Assembly: GCF_905200055.1 (NCBI RefSeq)
Contig: NZ_CAJKIS010000012.1
Span: forward strand, 1 to 58,415
Direction of reading: 5' to 3'
DNA length: 58,415 nt
Source of the DNA: an uncultured Fusobacterium sp.
GTDB taxonomy: Bacteria; Fusobacteriota; Fusobacteriia; Fusobacteriales; Fusobacteriaceae
The notes below the pieces were generated by a model. It saw only the letters and a program-made list of their open reading frames with translations, had not been told where the DNA came from and ran no database searches. Made by a program: the position numbers and the translations under genes. Within the stretch, counting starts at the first letter, position 1; every line of letters begins with the position of its first letter. Positions 35,238-43,414 of this stretch are shown piece after piece.

Positions 35238-36590
35238 ATGTTTAAAAAGATACTTATAGCCAATAGAGGGGAGATAGCTGTTAGAATAATTAGAGCAGCT
35301 AAAGAGCTAGGAATAAAAACAGTTGCTGTATATTCTGAGGCAGATAAAGAGAGTTTACATGTAATGTTAGCTGATGAAGCAGTTTGTATAGGAGGAATTT
35401 CAAGTACAGAATCATATTTAAAAATTCCTAATATTATAGCAGCAGCAGAGATTACAGGAGCAGATGCAATTCACCCAGGATATGGATTTTTATCTGAAAA
35501 TGCTAGATTTGGAAAGATTTGTGAAATGCACAATATAGCATTTATTGGACCTAGACCAGAATGTATTATAAAAATGGGAGATAAGGCAACAGCTAGAGCA
35601 ACAGCAATAGCTAATAATGTTCCGGTAACAAATGGAACTGGAATAATCAAAAGTGTAGAAGAAGCTAAAAAAGAGGTAAATGAAAGAATAAAATACCCAG
35701 TAATGATTAAAGCCACTGCTGGTGGTGGAGGAAAGGGTATGAGAATTGCCAGAAATGATGAGGAACTTGCTGCTAATATAGTAGCTGCTCAAAATGAAGC
35801 AGAATCAGCTTTTGGAAACCCAGATGTATATATAGAAAAATTTGTTGAAGATCCAAGACACATAGAGATACAAATTATGGGAGATAAACATGGAAATGTA
35901 ATCTATCTTGGAGAGAGAGATTGTTCTATTCAAAGAAGACATCAAAAGCTTATTGAAGAAGCTCCATCATTCTCATTACCATACAATATTAGAAAGGCAA
36001 TGGGAGAGGCAGCTGTAACATTGGCTAAAGCTATAAACTATGACTCAGCAGGAACATTAGAGTTTCTAGTTGATAAAAATAATGATTTCTTCTTTATGGA
36101 GATGAATACAAGAGTTCAAGTTGAACATACTGTAACTGAAATGGTAACAGGTCTTGATATTATAAAACTTCAAATAAAAGTTGCAGCAGGAGATAAATTA
36201 AATATAACTCAAGATGATGTTGTACTTTATGGACATGCTATTGAGTGTAGAATAAATGCTGAAGATCCAGAAAATGACTTTTTACCATCTCCAGGAGTGT
36301 TACAAAAATATATAGTTCCTGGTGGAAATGGTATAAGGGTAGATTCACACTCATATCAAGGATATGAGATAAGTCCTTACTATGATTCTATGATAGGGAA
36401 ATTGATAGCCTTTGGAATTAATAGAGAGGAAGCTATAGCTAAGATGAAAAGAGCTCTTGATGAATATATAATTGAGGGAATAGATACAACAATTCCATTC
36501 CACAAAGAAGTATTTGAAAATGAGCTATACTTAGCTGGAAAAACTTCAACAAACTTCATAGAAGAAAATTTTTCTAAAAAAAATAATTAA
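35238..36590 (+). CDS. accC: biotin carboxylase subunit of acetyl-CoA carboxylase
   Basis: 450 residues, full length. Carboxylates the biotin on the carrier protein with ATP and bicarbonate. N-terminal domain starts FKKILIANRGEIAVRIIRAA; ATP-grasp glycine loop MIKATAGGGGKGMRIA; catalytic stretch FFFMEMNTRVQVEHTVTEM with the conserved Glu, Asn, Arg; C-terminal PSPGVLQKYIVPGG. All key residues are intact, in contrast with the carrier homologue just upstream. SD AGGAGG. Operon with accB-like; carboxyltransferase genes are not in the window. Confidence 0.96.
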   Translation: MFKKILIANRGEIAVRIIRAAKELGIKTVAVYSEADKESLHVMLADEAVCIGGISSTESYLKIPNIIAAAEITGADAIHPGYGFLSENARFGKICEMHNIAFIGPRPECIIKMGDKATARATAIANNVPVTNGTGIIKSVEEAKKEVNERIKYPVMIKATAGGGGKGMRIARNDEELAANIVAAQNEAESAFGNPDVYIEKFVEDPRHIEIQIMGDKHGNVIYLGERDCSIQRRHQKLIEEAPSFSLPYNIRKAMGEAAVTLAKAINYDSAGTLEFLVDKNNDFFFMEMNTRVQVEHTVTEMVTGLDIIKLQIKVAAGDKLNITQDDVVLYGHAIECRINAEDPENDFLPSPGVLQKYIVPGGNGIRVDSHSYQGYEISPYYDSMIGKLIAFGINREEAIAKMKRALDEYIIEGIDTTIPFHKEVFENELYLAGKTSTNFIEENFSKKNN

Positions 36591-36628
36591 AAATTAATTA
36601 AATAGTAGTTTTTTTTCAGAAAATTAGA

Positions 36629-36634
36629 TATAAT
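36629..36634 (+). promoter_or_regulatory. possible promoter -10 before asp23
   Basis: TATAAT, 31 bp before the asp23 start; the -35 region is only a T-run. It could let the asp23-nusB genes be expressed apart from accBC. Confidence 0.35.
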
Positions 36635-36664
36635 AGTGTTACATAAAACTTGGAGGTGTTTTCA

Positions 36665-37045
36665 ATGAACGAATTAGGAAATATAAGAATTTCAGATGAC
36701 GTAGTAAAAACAATAGCTGCTAAAGCTGCAAGTGATGTAGAAGGTGTATATAAACTTGCTGGTGGAATGGTAGATGAAGTAAGTAAAATCCTAGGAAAGA
36801 AAAGACCAACTAATGGGGTAAAAGTAGAAGTAGGAGAAAAAGAGTGTAGCATCGAAATATTTATAATCGTAGAATATGGATATCCAATCTCTGAAGTAGC
36901 TCATGAAGTTCAAAAAGCTGTTTTAAAAGCAGTTTCTGAATTAAGTGGATTAAAAGTTGTAGAAGTAAATGTATATGTTCAAGATGTTAAAATAATATCT
37001 GAAGAAACTACTGAAGAAGTTGAAGACATACAAGAAGGATTATAA
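36665..37045 (+). CDS. Asp23/Gls24 family envelope stress protein
   Basis: 126 residues from ATG 36665, chosen because the only SD (GGAGG at 36652) lies before it. ISDDVVKTIAAKAASDVEGVYKL is the Asp23 domain start, with VEVGEKECSIEIFIIVEYGYPI and EVAHEVQKAVLKAVSELSGLKV following. In Firmicutes Asp23 gathers on the membrane through AmaP, encoded next. Between accC and nusB it holds a position also common in clostridia. The exact biochemical role is unknown. Confidence 0.93.
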   Translation: MNELGNIRISDDVVKTIAAKAASDVEGVYKLAGGMVDEVSKILGKKRPTNGVKVEVGEKECSIEIFIIVEYGYPISEVAHEVQKAVLKAVSELSGLKVVEVNVYVQDVKIISEETTEEVEDIQEGL

Positions 37046-37051
37046 TATTAA

Positions 37052-37080
37052 AGAGGCGTCTGAACAACGCCTCTAAATTT
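37052..37080 (+). terminator. hairpin between asp23 and amaP, possible attenuator
   Basis: AGAGGCGT pairs with ACGCCTCT across a 7-base loop. It is followed by AAATTTTATT, not a clean T-run, so read-through is likely; it may lower expression of amaP relative to asp23 or stabilise the asp23 mRNA end. Confidence 0.5.
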
Positions 37081-37099
37081 TATTAAAGGTGGGATTATT

Positions 37100-37630
37100 A
37101 TGATAAATAAATTCCTTTTTTTTCTAGGTTGGGTAGGAATATTCATCTTATCAATAACTGGTATTGTATGTACTGTAATGCCTAGTGTGATAGTGAAATT
37201 TAATCCGCTAGATTCTATTAAAACAAATGTTGTAATAGTAATAGTTTGTGTAGCTTATTTCCTATTATCAATTTTAAAATTATGTTCACTGTTTGAAAAA
37301 ACAGGAGATTATGAGATAAAAACTGAAAATGGTAAGGTAACTATATCAGCTAATTCAGTAATTAGCTTTATTAAAGAGTTATTATCTAAAGATAGAGAGA
37401 TAAATAATATAAAAGTTATCACTGGAAAAAAAGGTAGAAAATTTAGTATAAAAATAAAACTTGATATGTTAACTGATGGAAATATAGCTGACAAAACTAA
37501 TTCTATACAAGAATTGATAAAACAAAGATTATCTGAAAAAATGGGATTAGAAGTTGAAAAAATAGAAGTCCAAATCTCTAAAATTTCATTGAAATCAGAT
37601 AATATCAGTGAATCAACTGCTGAAGAGTAG
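37100..37630 (+). CDS. amaP: AmaP-type alkaline shock response membrane anchor
   Basis: 176 residues. Two membrane segments (about 5-30 and 43-63) form the N-terminal hairpin, followed by a short cytosolic domain: YEIKTENGKVTISANSVISF and KVEVQISKISL-like strands. This pattern and the position between Asp23 and DUF2273 genes identify AmaP, which tethers Asp23 to the membrane. SD AAAGGTGGG. Ends just before the DUF2273 start. Confidence 0.85.
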   Translation: MINKFLFFLGWVGIFILSITGIVCTVMPSVIVKFNPLDSIKTNVVIVIVCVAYFLLSILKLCSLFEKTGDYEIKTENGKVTISANSVISFIKELLSKDREINNIKVITGKKGRKFSIKIKLDMLTDGNIADKTNSIQELIKQRLSEKMGLEVEKIEVQISKISLKSDNISESTAEE

Positions 37631-37640
37631 AGGTGATACA

Positions 37641-37865
37641 GTGCTAGGAGAATTATTAGAAAAATTATTAGTAGCTCTTATAAATAATTGGAAAAAATAT
37701 CTAGGATGTTTTTTAGGATTTGTTATAGGAGTATTACTAGTTGAATATGGAATGTTAAAAACACTGTTTATTATCGTATTAAGTATTATAGGATATAAAT
37801 TAGGGGATATTACAATTACAAAAAAAATTAAAAAATTTATATTGGAAAAGATGAAAGAAGATTAA
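37641..37865 (+). CDS. DUF2273 small membrane protein
   Basis: 74 residues from GTG 37641, selected for its SD GAGGTGA at 37630-37636; this SD overlaps the amaP stop codon. A hydrophobic pair of helices (YLGCFLGFVIGVLLVEYGML and FIIVLSIIGYKLGD) is all there is, ending in a basic tail. Small DUF2273 proteins travel with Asp23 and AmaP and probably join the same membrane complex; their role is unknown. Confidence 0.85.
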   Translation: MLGELLEKLLVALINNWKKYLGCFLGFVIGVLLVEYGMLKTLFIIVLSIIGYKLGDITITKKIKKFILEKMKED

Positions 37866-37893
37866 AAATTAAAAAAGAATAGAAAGGAAAAAT

Positions 37894-38292
37894 ATGAGTA
37901 GAAGAGTAGCTAGAGAAGAATTGTTTAAATTAGTATTTGAAGGAGAAATAAAAGAAGAAAGTACTAAAGAGATATTTGACAGTTATCTAACTAGAGATGA
38001 AGCACTAAAAAATGAAAATGAAATTGCTTTCATAAAGAAATATATGGAGGGAATTACTGAAAATAACAGTGAAATTTTAAAAACTATTTCAGATAATATT
38101 ACAGGTTGGAGTTTTGAAAGAATTGGAAACGTAGAGAAAGCTCTTTTAAAATGTTCTGTGTATGAGATTTTATTTGAAGATACTCCACGTGAAATAGTTA
38201 TCAATGAGGCAGTAGAGCTTGCAAAAGTTTATGGAGATGAAAAAACATCTGAATTTATAAATGGAGTTCTAGCTAAAATAGTAAATAGATAA
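37894..38292 (+). CDS. nusB: transcription antitermination factor NusB
   Basis: 132 residues, helical. SRRVAREELFKLVFEGE is the RNA-binding arginine-rich start; WSFERIGNVEKALLKCSVYEI and REIVINEAVELAKVYGDEKTSEFINGVL are the conserved core. Binds boxA RNA with S10/NusE during rRNA transcription. SD GAAAGG. Last gene before a terminator. Confidence 0.95.
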   Translation: MSRRVAREELFKLVFEGEIKEESTKEIFDSYLTRDEALKNENEIAFIKKYMEGITENNSEILKTISDNITGWSFERIGNVEKALLKCSVYEILFEDTPREIVINEAVELAKVYGDEKTSEFINGVLAKIVNR

Positions 38293-38314
38293 TAAAATAT
38301 AAAAGTATTAAAAA

Positions 38315-38366
38315 TATACTACATCTTAATTTTTAGTTATAAAAACTAGGGTGTGGTATTTTTTTA
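38315..38366 (+). terminator. nusB operon terminator
   Basis: Long stem from ATACTACATCTTAATTTTT and AAAAACTAGGGTGTGGTAT with several G-U pairs, then a T-run at 38358-38366. Confidence 0.75.
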
Positions 38367-38432
38367 TTGTTTATAAAATGAAATATATTTTTTAAAAAAA
38401 CAAAAAATAATTAAAAAAATTTCAAAAAGTTG

Positions 38433-38461
38433 TTGACAAAAATAAAAGATTGTACTAGAAT
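38433..38461 (+). promoter_or_regulatory. promoter of the dicarboxylate/amino-acid symporter gene
   Basis: Consensus TTGACA (38433-38438), 17-bp spacer, TAGAAT (38456-38461). The strongest promoter match in the window. Confidence 0.75.
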
Positions 38462-38467
38462 TCATTA

Positions 38468-38667
38468 GTAAGCAATGAAAGAAACATGATGATAGAGAGA
38501 AATTTAGATTATAGATAGATTTTTTAAGCCTTTTAAGTAGGTGGAAAGAAAATAGATAGCAAATAAATAATTAATATAAAAAATAAAATAATATATAGAG
38601 AAGAGTAGTATTTGAATTTAGCTATTTATATAACTAAGGAGTACCACTTTACTTGGAGGAGGAAAAC
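38468..38667 (+). other. long 5' leader of the symporter gene
   Basis: About 200 nt separate the promoter from the start codon. The leader contains short frames (ATG codons at 38476, 38488 and 38491 opening peptides of 4 to 11 residues), two purine-rich SD-like sites (AAGGAG near 38637 and GGAGGAGG just before the start) and weak complementarity, but no recognised riboswitch fold. Post-transcriptional control is possible; nothing specific can be named. Confidence 0.35.
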
Positions 38668-39939
38668 ATGAAAAATTTAAAATTGATTCACAAGGTATTT
38701 ATAGGTTTGATATCAGGGATAATAGTTGGAGCACTTTTATATCCGATGAAGGAAAATCCAATTGTAAGCAAATATATTGTCAGTGGGTTATTTGAGTTTT
38801 TAGGACAAGGATTTTTAAGACTTGTAAAAATGATTATAGTTCCATTAGTTTTTGCATCACTTGTAACTGGAACAGCAGCAATGAATGACGTAAAAAAATT
38901 GGGAAGAATTGGAATAAAGACATTAGCATTTTTTATGGGAACAACTGCCATAGGGATAATAGCAGCAATAGTAGGAGCTAATATTTTAAAACCAGGAGCA
39001 GGAATAGTTCTTGAAAATGTTCAGAAAGCACAATATGTTGCAAAAGAAACAGATTCATTTGTAAAAGTTTTATTGAATATAATTCCTACAAATCCAATTG
39101 AAGCATTAGTAAAAGGTGAAATGTTACAAGTTATATTCTTTGCAGTTATGACAGGTTTTGTTATCACTATTCTTGGAGAAAAGGCAAAGAGATTACAAGG
39201 AATGTTTGAAGAAGTTAATAGCTTAATGCTAAAAATGGTAAGCTTAATAATGGAACTTGCTCCACTTGGAATCTTTGGATTGATTGGTAAAACATTTATT
39301 ACACTTGGTTGGGCAGCGATGAAACCTCTAGCATCATTTATAATAGTTACATATATACTACTTCTATTCCATGGACTTGTAGTATATCAAATACTACTTC
39401 GTATCTATGCAAAAGAGAGTCCAATAGCATTTTTAAAGAAAATACTTGGTCCAATGACATTAGCATTTTCAACTTCAAGTAGTGCAGCATGTATTCCTTT
39501 ATCTTTAAAAACTTTAAAAGAAGAGTTTAATGTAGAAGAAAAAGTATCTTCATTTACAATTCCATTAGGAGCTACAATAAATATGGACGGAACAGCAATA
39601 ATGCAAGGTGTTGCAACTGTATTTATAGCTCAGTTATACAATATCAACTTAACTACAAATGATTATTTCATGGTTGTATTAACAGCAGTTCTTGCATCTA
39701 TTGGAACAGCAGGTGTACCAGGAGTTGGAACAATAATGTTATCAATGGTATTATCTCAAGTAGGACTTCCACTAGAAGGAATTGGAATGATATTAGCAGT
39801 AGACAGAATAGTTGATATGGGAAGAACAACAGTTAATATTACTGGAGACCTTGTTTGTTCAGTAATTATAGATAGAATTGAAAAGAGAGCAGAAAATGCA
39901 GAAGAAAAAGTTCAAGGAAAGGTAGCTGCAAAAATTTAG
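38668..39939 (+). CDS. dicarboxylate/amino acid:cation symporter (DAACS family)
   Basis: 423 residues from ATG 38668; the SD GGAGGAGG lies inside an upstream TTG extension. Membrane protein with eight helices and two re-entrant loops. FSTSSSAACIPLSL is the serine-rich HP1 motif, TIPLGATINMDGTAIMQG is the NMDGT cation site, and GTAGVPGVGTIML with DMGRTTVNITGDLV form HP2 and TM8. Probably imports glutamate, aspartate or C4-dicarboxylates with Na+ or H+. Stands alone behind a strong promoter, fitting an amino-acid-fermenting organism. Confidence 0.93.
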   Translation: MKNLKLIHKVFIGLISGIIVGALLYPMKENPIVSKYIVSGLFEFLGQGFLRLVKMIIVPLVFASLVTGTAAMNDVKKLGRIGIKTLAFFMGTTAIGIIAAIVGANILKPGAGIVLENVQKAQYVAKETDSFVKVLLNIIPTNPIEALVKGEMLQVIFFAVMTGFVITILGEKAKRLQGMFEEVNSLMLKMVSLIMELAPLGIFGLIGKTFITLGWAAMKPLASFIIVTYILLLFHGLVVYQILLRIYAKESPIAFLKKILGPMTLAFSTSSSAACIPLSLKTLKEEFNVEEKVSSFTIPLGATINMDGTAIMQGVATVFIAQLYNINLTTNDYFMVVLTAVLASIGTAGVPGVGTIMLSMVLSQVGLPLEGIGMILAVDRIVDMGRTTVNITGDLVCSVIIDRIEKRAENAEEKVQGKVAAKI

Positions 39940-40026
39940 AATAAAAAAGATTGATAACTTTATAAAAATATGATATAAATAAGTTGAGTAAAAAGCTCAA
40001 GATTAAGTTTATAGATTGGAGATAAA

Positions 40027-40266
40027 ATGGAAAAGTTATCAAATATAGAGATAGAAAAAATAATAAAAGAACTAAAAGAAAATGGAAAATATAAAGAGTA
40101 TCAAGATATGATTCATGATGATTATGAGGAGCATCAAGTGGTATATAAACTTGATAGTGATGAGATTATAGCTTTGGCTTATAAGAATAATACAATTCCA
40201 TTTAAGATGCAAGAATATTATGATTGGCATGAAATGAATCTTTTAGTTGAAGAGGAATTAGATTAA
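40027..40266 (+). CDS. small acidic hypothetical protein
   Basis: 79 residues, not recognised. Mostly charged and helical (NIEIEKIIKELKENGKYKEY), acidic overall, with His-containing DYEEHQ and YYDWHEMNLL segments; no signal peptide or membrane segment. SD TTGGAGATAAA precedes the ATG and a strong terminator follows, so it is a credible gene. It lies 87 bp after the symporter and may be cotranscribed with it. Confidence 0.7.
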   Translation: MEKLSNIEIEKIIKELKENGKYKEYQDMIHDDYEEHQVVYKLDSDEIIALAYKNNTIPFKMQEYYDWHEMNLLVEEELD

Positions 40267-40308
40267 AAAGTAGGGAGTTATTGAAAAAATCAATAGCTCC
40301 CTTTTTCT
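40265..40308 (+). terminator. terminator after the small acidic gene
   Basis: AGGGAGTTATTG and CAATAGCTCCCT form a 12-bp stem with one mismatch and a 7-base A-rich loop, then five T. Confidence 0.85.
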
Positions 40309-40330
40309 AATAATTAAAGTGAAAATAAAT

Positions 40331-40656
40331 TATCCATAACATCAAGTTGACGTAATTTAGAAGTGAATATTAGAATCCCTCAGCGAAATGAAGTTAAGAA
40401 AATGCAACGTGTTTGAGGCGAAGCGAGTTCCAAAAATAGAGAAGCTTTAGCGACTACTATTTTTGAGATGCAGGAGTGGAACTCCTGCGATACCCATACA
40501 ACGGAATGAGCAATAGGGATTCTTTATTCACTGACATGGAGTCAAATTGATGTTAAAAAAGAATAAAGATAACTAAACTTGGCTAATAATCGCTAATACA
40601 AAGGTACTTTGTCAAAACCTAGGGATGTACTAGATAATTGAGATATATTATAGTTT
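40331..40656 (-). repeat. dispersed palindromic repeat, copy 2 (inverted)
   Basis: Reverse-complement copy of the element at 72-394. The outer arms AACATCAAGTTGACGTAATT and TGACATGGAGTCAAATTGATGTT agree with copy 1 at nearly every base. The terminal ATATATTATAGTTT (40643-40656) is conserved too. The tip differs: in place of copy 1's TTGCATTTTC arm there are about 70 bp with their own hairpins (CAAAAATAG / CTATTTTTG and GCAGGAGT-GGA-ACTCCTGC). The element runs into the stop codon of the Crp/Fnr gene. No coding frame. Confidence 0.75.
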
Positions 40657-41305
40657 AAGAAAAAATCTTTTTTAATTTATCACGATTTAAAATTGTTATA
40701 CTTCCTCTTGAAAGAGAGATAATCCCTTCATTTTGGAAATATTTTAACATACGAGAAACAACCTCTCTAGCACTATTGACATCCTTAGCAATATCTTCAT
40801 GAGTAAGATTAATTGTATCAATATTTTGTTCAAAAAGGTATCTAGCTAATCTCTTATCAAAACTCATAAAAAGAATTTGTTCCATAGCCCACATTGTTTC
40901 AGAAAAACTTTTGTTGATAATATCAGTAGTAAAAGCTTCAACAGCTATATTACTATTTTTTATCTCTTTAAAAGCAGAGGCAGATATTTTTATAATTTCA
41001 ACATCTGTTATAGCATCTACATAGATACTAAAAGTTATATTTTTAAGAATACAAGAAGCTGATAAAATACATACTTCATTTTCACTTAATCTATATAAAG
41101 TAATTTCCTTACCTTCTTCAGAAAGAATATATACTCTCAATTGCCCTTTTATTACTAGAAGAACACCAGTACACTCTGTAGAATCATGGATGATCTCATT
41201 TTTTTTATATTTTAAAATTTCACTATTATTAATTAATAGATCTTTTTCTTTTGGTGATAACTTATTCCAAAATGGAAAATTTTGAGAAAAATAGAGTTCT
41301 AGCAT
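40655..41305 (-). CDS. Crp/Fnr family transcriptional regulator
   Basis: 216 residues. Cyclic-nucleotide-binding-like domain (about 15-130) with ECTGVLLVIKGQLRVYIL and the segment RLSENEVCILSASCIL, whose paired cysteines are common in anaerobe Crp/Fnr proteins. The C-terminal HTH has LTHEDIAKDVNSAREVVSRMLKYFQNEG. The N-terminal Fnr-type cysteine cluster for an iron-sulfur centre is absent. Its TAA stop overlaps the end of palindromic repeat copy 2. Divergent from the two-component genes. Target genes unknown. Confidence 0.9.
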   Translation of the reverse strand: MLELYFSQNFPFWNKLSPKEKDLLINNSEILKYKKNEIIHDSTECTGVLLVIKGQLRVYILSEEGKEITLYRLSENEVCILSASCILKNITFSIYVDAITDVEIIKISASAFKEIKNSNIAVEAFTTDIINKSFSETMWAMEQILFMSFDKRLARYLFEQNIDTINLTHEDIAKDVNSAREVVSRMLKYFQNEGIISLSRGSITILNRDKLKKIFS

Positions 41306-41397
41306 TTTTTAACCCCCATAAATTAGAAATATTTTACATATTATAACATAGATACAACTTAAAATAAATTTGCTATAATATAAAAAAAGGAGGAGTA

Positions 41398-42063
41398 ATG
41401 AGAAAGAAAATACTAATTATAGAAGATGAAATAGATTTAATAAAAGTTTTAAAGGATACATTTGAAAAGGAAAATTTTCAAGTATTTTGTGCAGAAGATG
41501 GAGAAGAGGGGATAGAAAAATTTTATGAAAAAAATCCTGATCTTATTTTATTAGATATAAATATGCCAAAGAAAAATGGTTGGGAAGTTTGTAGTGAAGT
41601 GAGAAAACAATCAAATATTCCTATTATAATGATGACTGCTAGGGATTCAGAGATAGATGAGTTAAAAGGATTAAATATTGGGGCAGATGACTATATAACA
41701 AAGCCTTTTAGCTTAAAAGTATTAATAGTGAAAGTAAAGAAAATATTAAAAATAGATGAGAATAGTAGTTATAAAACAGATGGAATTTATTTTGATTTTA
41801 AAAGTGGAGAGTTAAAAATAGATGATAAAGATATAGAGCTTACAAGGAGAGAGATACAGTTTTTAGAATATCTTATAAAGAATAAAGGGATTATATTTAG
41901 TAGAGAGCAACTTTTAAATGATGTGTGGGGCTTTGATTTTGAAGGTGATGATAGGGTAGTAGATACTTTGGTTAAGAGAGTTAGAAAGAAATTGGGAGCT
42001 TATAGTGATATGATTAAGACAGTGAGAGGAATGGGATATATATTTGATGAGATTAAAAATTAA
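41398..42063 (+). CDS. OmpR/PhoB family response regulator
   Basis: 221 residues. Receiver domain with phospho-acceptor Asp53 in LILLDINMPKKNGWEV, Thr/Lys switch residues in IIMMTARDSE and DDYITKPF. Winged-helix output domain from about 125 with EFDLERD-like LTRREIQFLEYLIKN and RVVDTLVKRVRKKLG. Good SD GGAGGAG. A TATAAT at 41374-41379 is a likely -10. It overlaps the kinase gene and precedes a His/Cys-rich periplasmic protein probably under its control. Confidence 0.94.
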   Translation: MRKKILIIEDEIDLIKVLKDTFEKENFQVFCAEDGEEGIEKFYEKNPDLILLDINMPKKNGWEVCSEVRKQSNIPIIMMTARDSEIDELKGLNIGADDYITKPFSLKVLIVKVKKILKIDENSSYKTDGIYFDFKSGELKIDDKDIELTRREIQFLEYLIKNKGIIFSREQLLNDVWGFDFEGDDRVVDTLVKRVRKKLGAYSDMIKTVRGMGYIFDEIKN

Positions 42064-43357
42064 TTTTTTTCAAAAAATCTTTATATTTTCAGTAGCAATA
42101 GTAATTTTTACAGTTTTAATTGGTTATATTTTAAATATATTCTTCTTAGATGAGTTTTATTTATATAGAAAGAAAGAAAATATGTTAAAAGTTGCTGAAA
42201 AAATAAAAATAATGGTTATTGAAAAGGATAAAGATGTATTGGAAGAGTATAAGGAGGATTTAAGAGATAAAGAGGGAATAGATATATCTATATTAAGAGA
42301 GAGAAATAAACATATGAGAAGAAAAGAGGAAGAAAATATAAAGGAAGGTTTTAATATAGCAACTGTGACAAAAGCTAAAATAAAACTTCTAATATATAGT
42401 GAAAAACTTCCTGATGGAAGAAATTTAATATTGAGAACCTCTTTATCAGTTATGAACTCTCATAAACATGAGATGAGCATTTTTAATATATTAACAACAA
42501 TTGTTTCAGTGCTGATAAGCATGATAGTAGGAAGAATATTTTCTAAAAAAATTACAGCAAATATTGAAAGGTTAAATAGTATTACAAAAAAAATATCTGT
42601 ATTAGATTTTTCAGAAAAAGCAGATATTCATACTGGAGATGAGATAGAGGAGTTAAGTAAAAGTATAGATATTATGTCTAACAATCTAAATATTTCAATT
42701 GAAAATTTAAAATCTTTTGCTTCGAATGCTTCACATGAACTTAGAACTCCTATAACGGTTATAAGTACCCATGCTCAAGCTCTTGTTAATGGAATAGTAA
42801 AAGAGGAACAGGAGCAAAGGAAATATTATAAGGTTATACTTAAAGAGAGTGCTTATATGAATGATTTAGTAGGGAATTTATTAACAATTTCTAGACTTTC
42901 TTCGCCAGGAATTAAATTAAATATGAAAGATGTCAGTTTTAATAAAATTTTAAAAGAGAGTATAGAGAAATATGAGATTTTGGAGCTTGAAAAAGATATT
43001 GAATGGGATATAGATATTTTAGACATATTGATAAATTGTGATGAGAAAATCTTTAAAATAGCTATTGATAATATAGTTCATAATGCTTTAAAATACTCTC
43101 CCAATAATGAAATTATAAGGGTATATAGAGAGGAAAATAAAATAGTTGTTGAAAATGACATAAAAGGCAACTTAGACAATACAGATAATCTATGTGAGCC
43201 TTTTACAAGGGGAGAGAACGCAAAGGAAGATAAGATTGATGGTAATGGATTGGGATTATCAATAGTGAAAAAGATAATGGAATTGAATAAAATAGATTTT
43301 GCAATAACAATAGAGAATAAAAAGTTTAAAGTCTTTTTTGACATATTCAGGTCATAA
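42047..43357 (+). CDS. sensor histidine kinase
   Basis: 436 residues from ATG 42047 (a TTG three bases earlier is possible); overlaps the response regulator by 17 bp. Two membrane segments (about 8-30 and 145-168) enclose a periplasmic sensor of roughly 110 residues, rich in Lys/Glu with a KHMRRKEEE stretch. HAMP follows. The H-box ASNASHELRTPITVIS contains His230; the ATPase domain has FKIAIDNIVHNALKYSP (N-box) and DGNGLGLSIVKKIME (G2). Signal unknown; the neighbouring ZraP-like protein suggests metal or envelope stress. Confidence 0.94.
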   Translation: MRLKINFFQKIFIFSVAIVIFTVLIGYILNIFFLDEFYLYRKKENMLKVAEKIKIMVIEKDKDVLEEYKEDLRDKEGIDISILRERNKHMRRKEEENIKEGFNIATVTKAKIKLLIYSEKLPDGRNLILRTSLSVMNSHKHEMSIFNILTTIVSVLISMIVGRIFSKKITANIERLNSITKKISVLDFSEKADIHTGDEIEELSKSIDIMSNNLNISIENLKSFASNASHELRTPITVISTHAQALVNGIVKEEQEQRKYYKVILKESAYMNDLVGNLLTISRLSSPGIKLNMKDVSFNKILKESIEKYEILELEKDIEWDIDILDILINCDEKIFKIAIDNIVHNALKYSPNNEIIRVYREENKIVVENDIKGNLDNTDNLCEPFTRGENAKEDKIDGNGLGLSIVKKIMELNKIDFAITIENKKFKVFFDIFRS

Positions 43358-43364
43358 AACTGTG

Positions 43365-43379
43365 TTACTATTTTATTAC
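43365..43379 (+). promoter_or_regulatory. direct-repeat box TTAC-N7-TTAC
   Basis: TTAC occurs at 43365 and 43376, starting 11 bp apart, just upstream of the His/Cys-rich gene. OmpR/PhoB-type regulators bind such one-turn direct repeats. With only two 4-bp units, chance is not excluded. Confidence 0.35.
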
Positions 43380-43414
43380 AAAGAGAAAGATAAAATATAA
43401 CGGAGGGATAGAGT

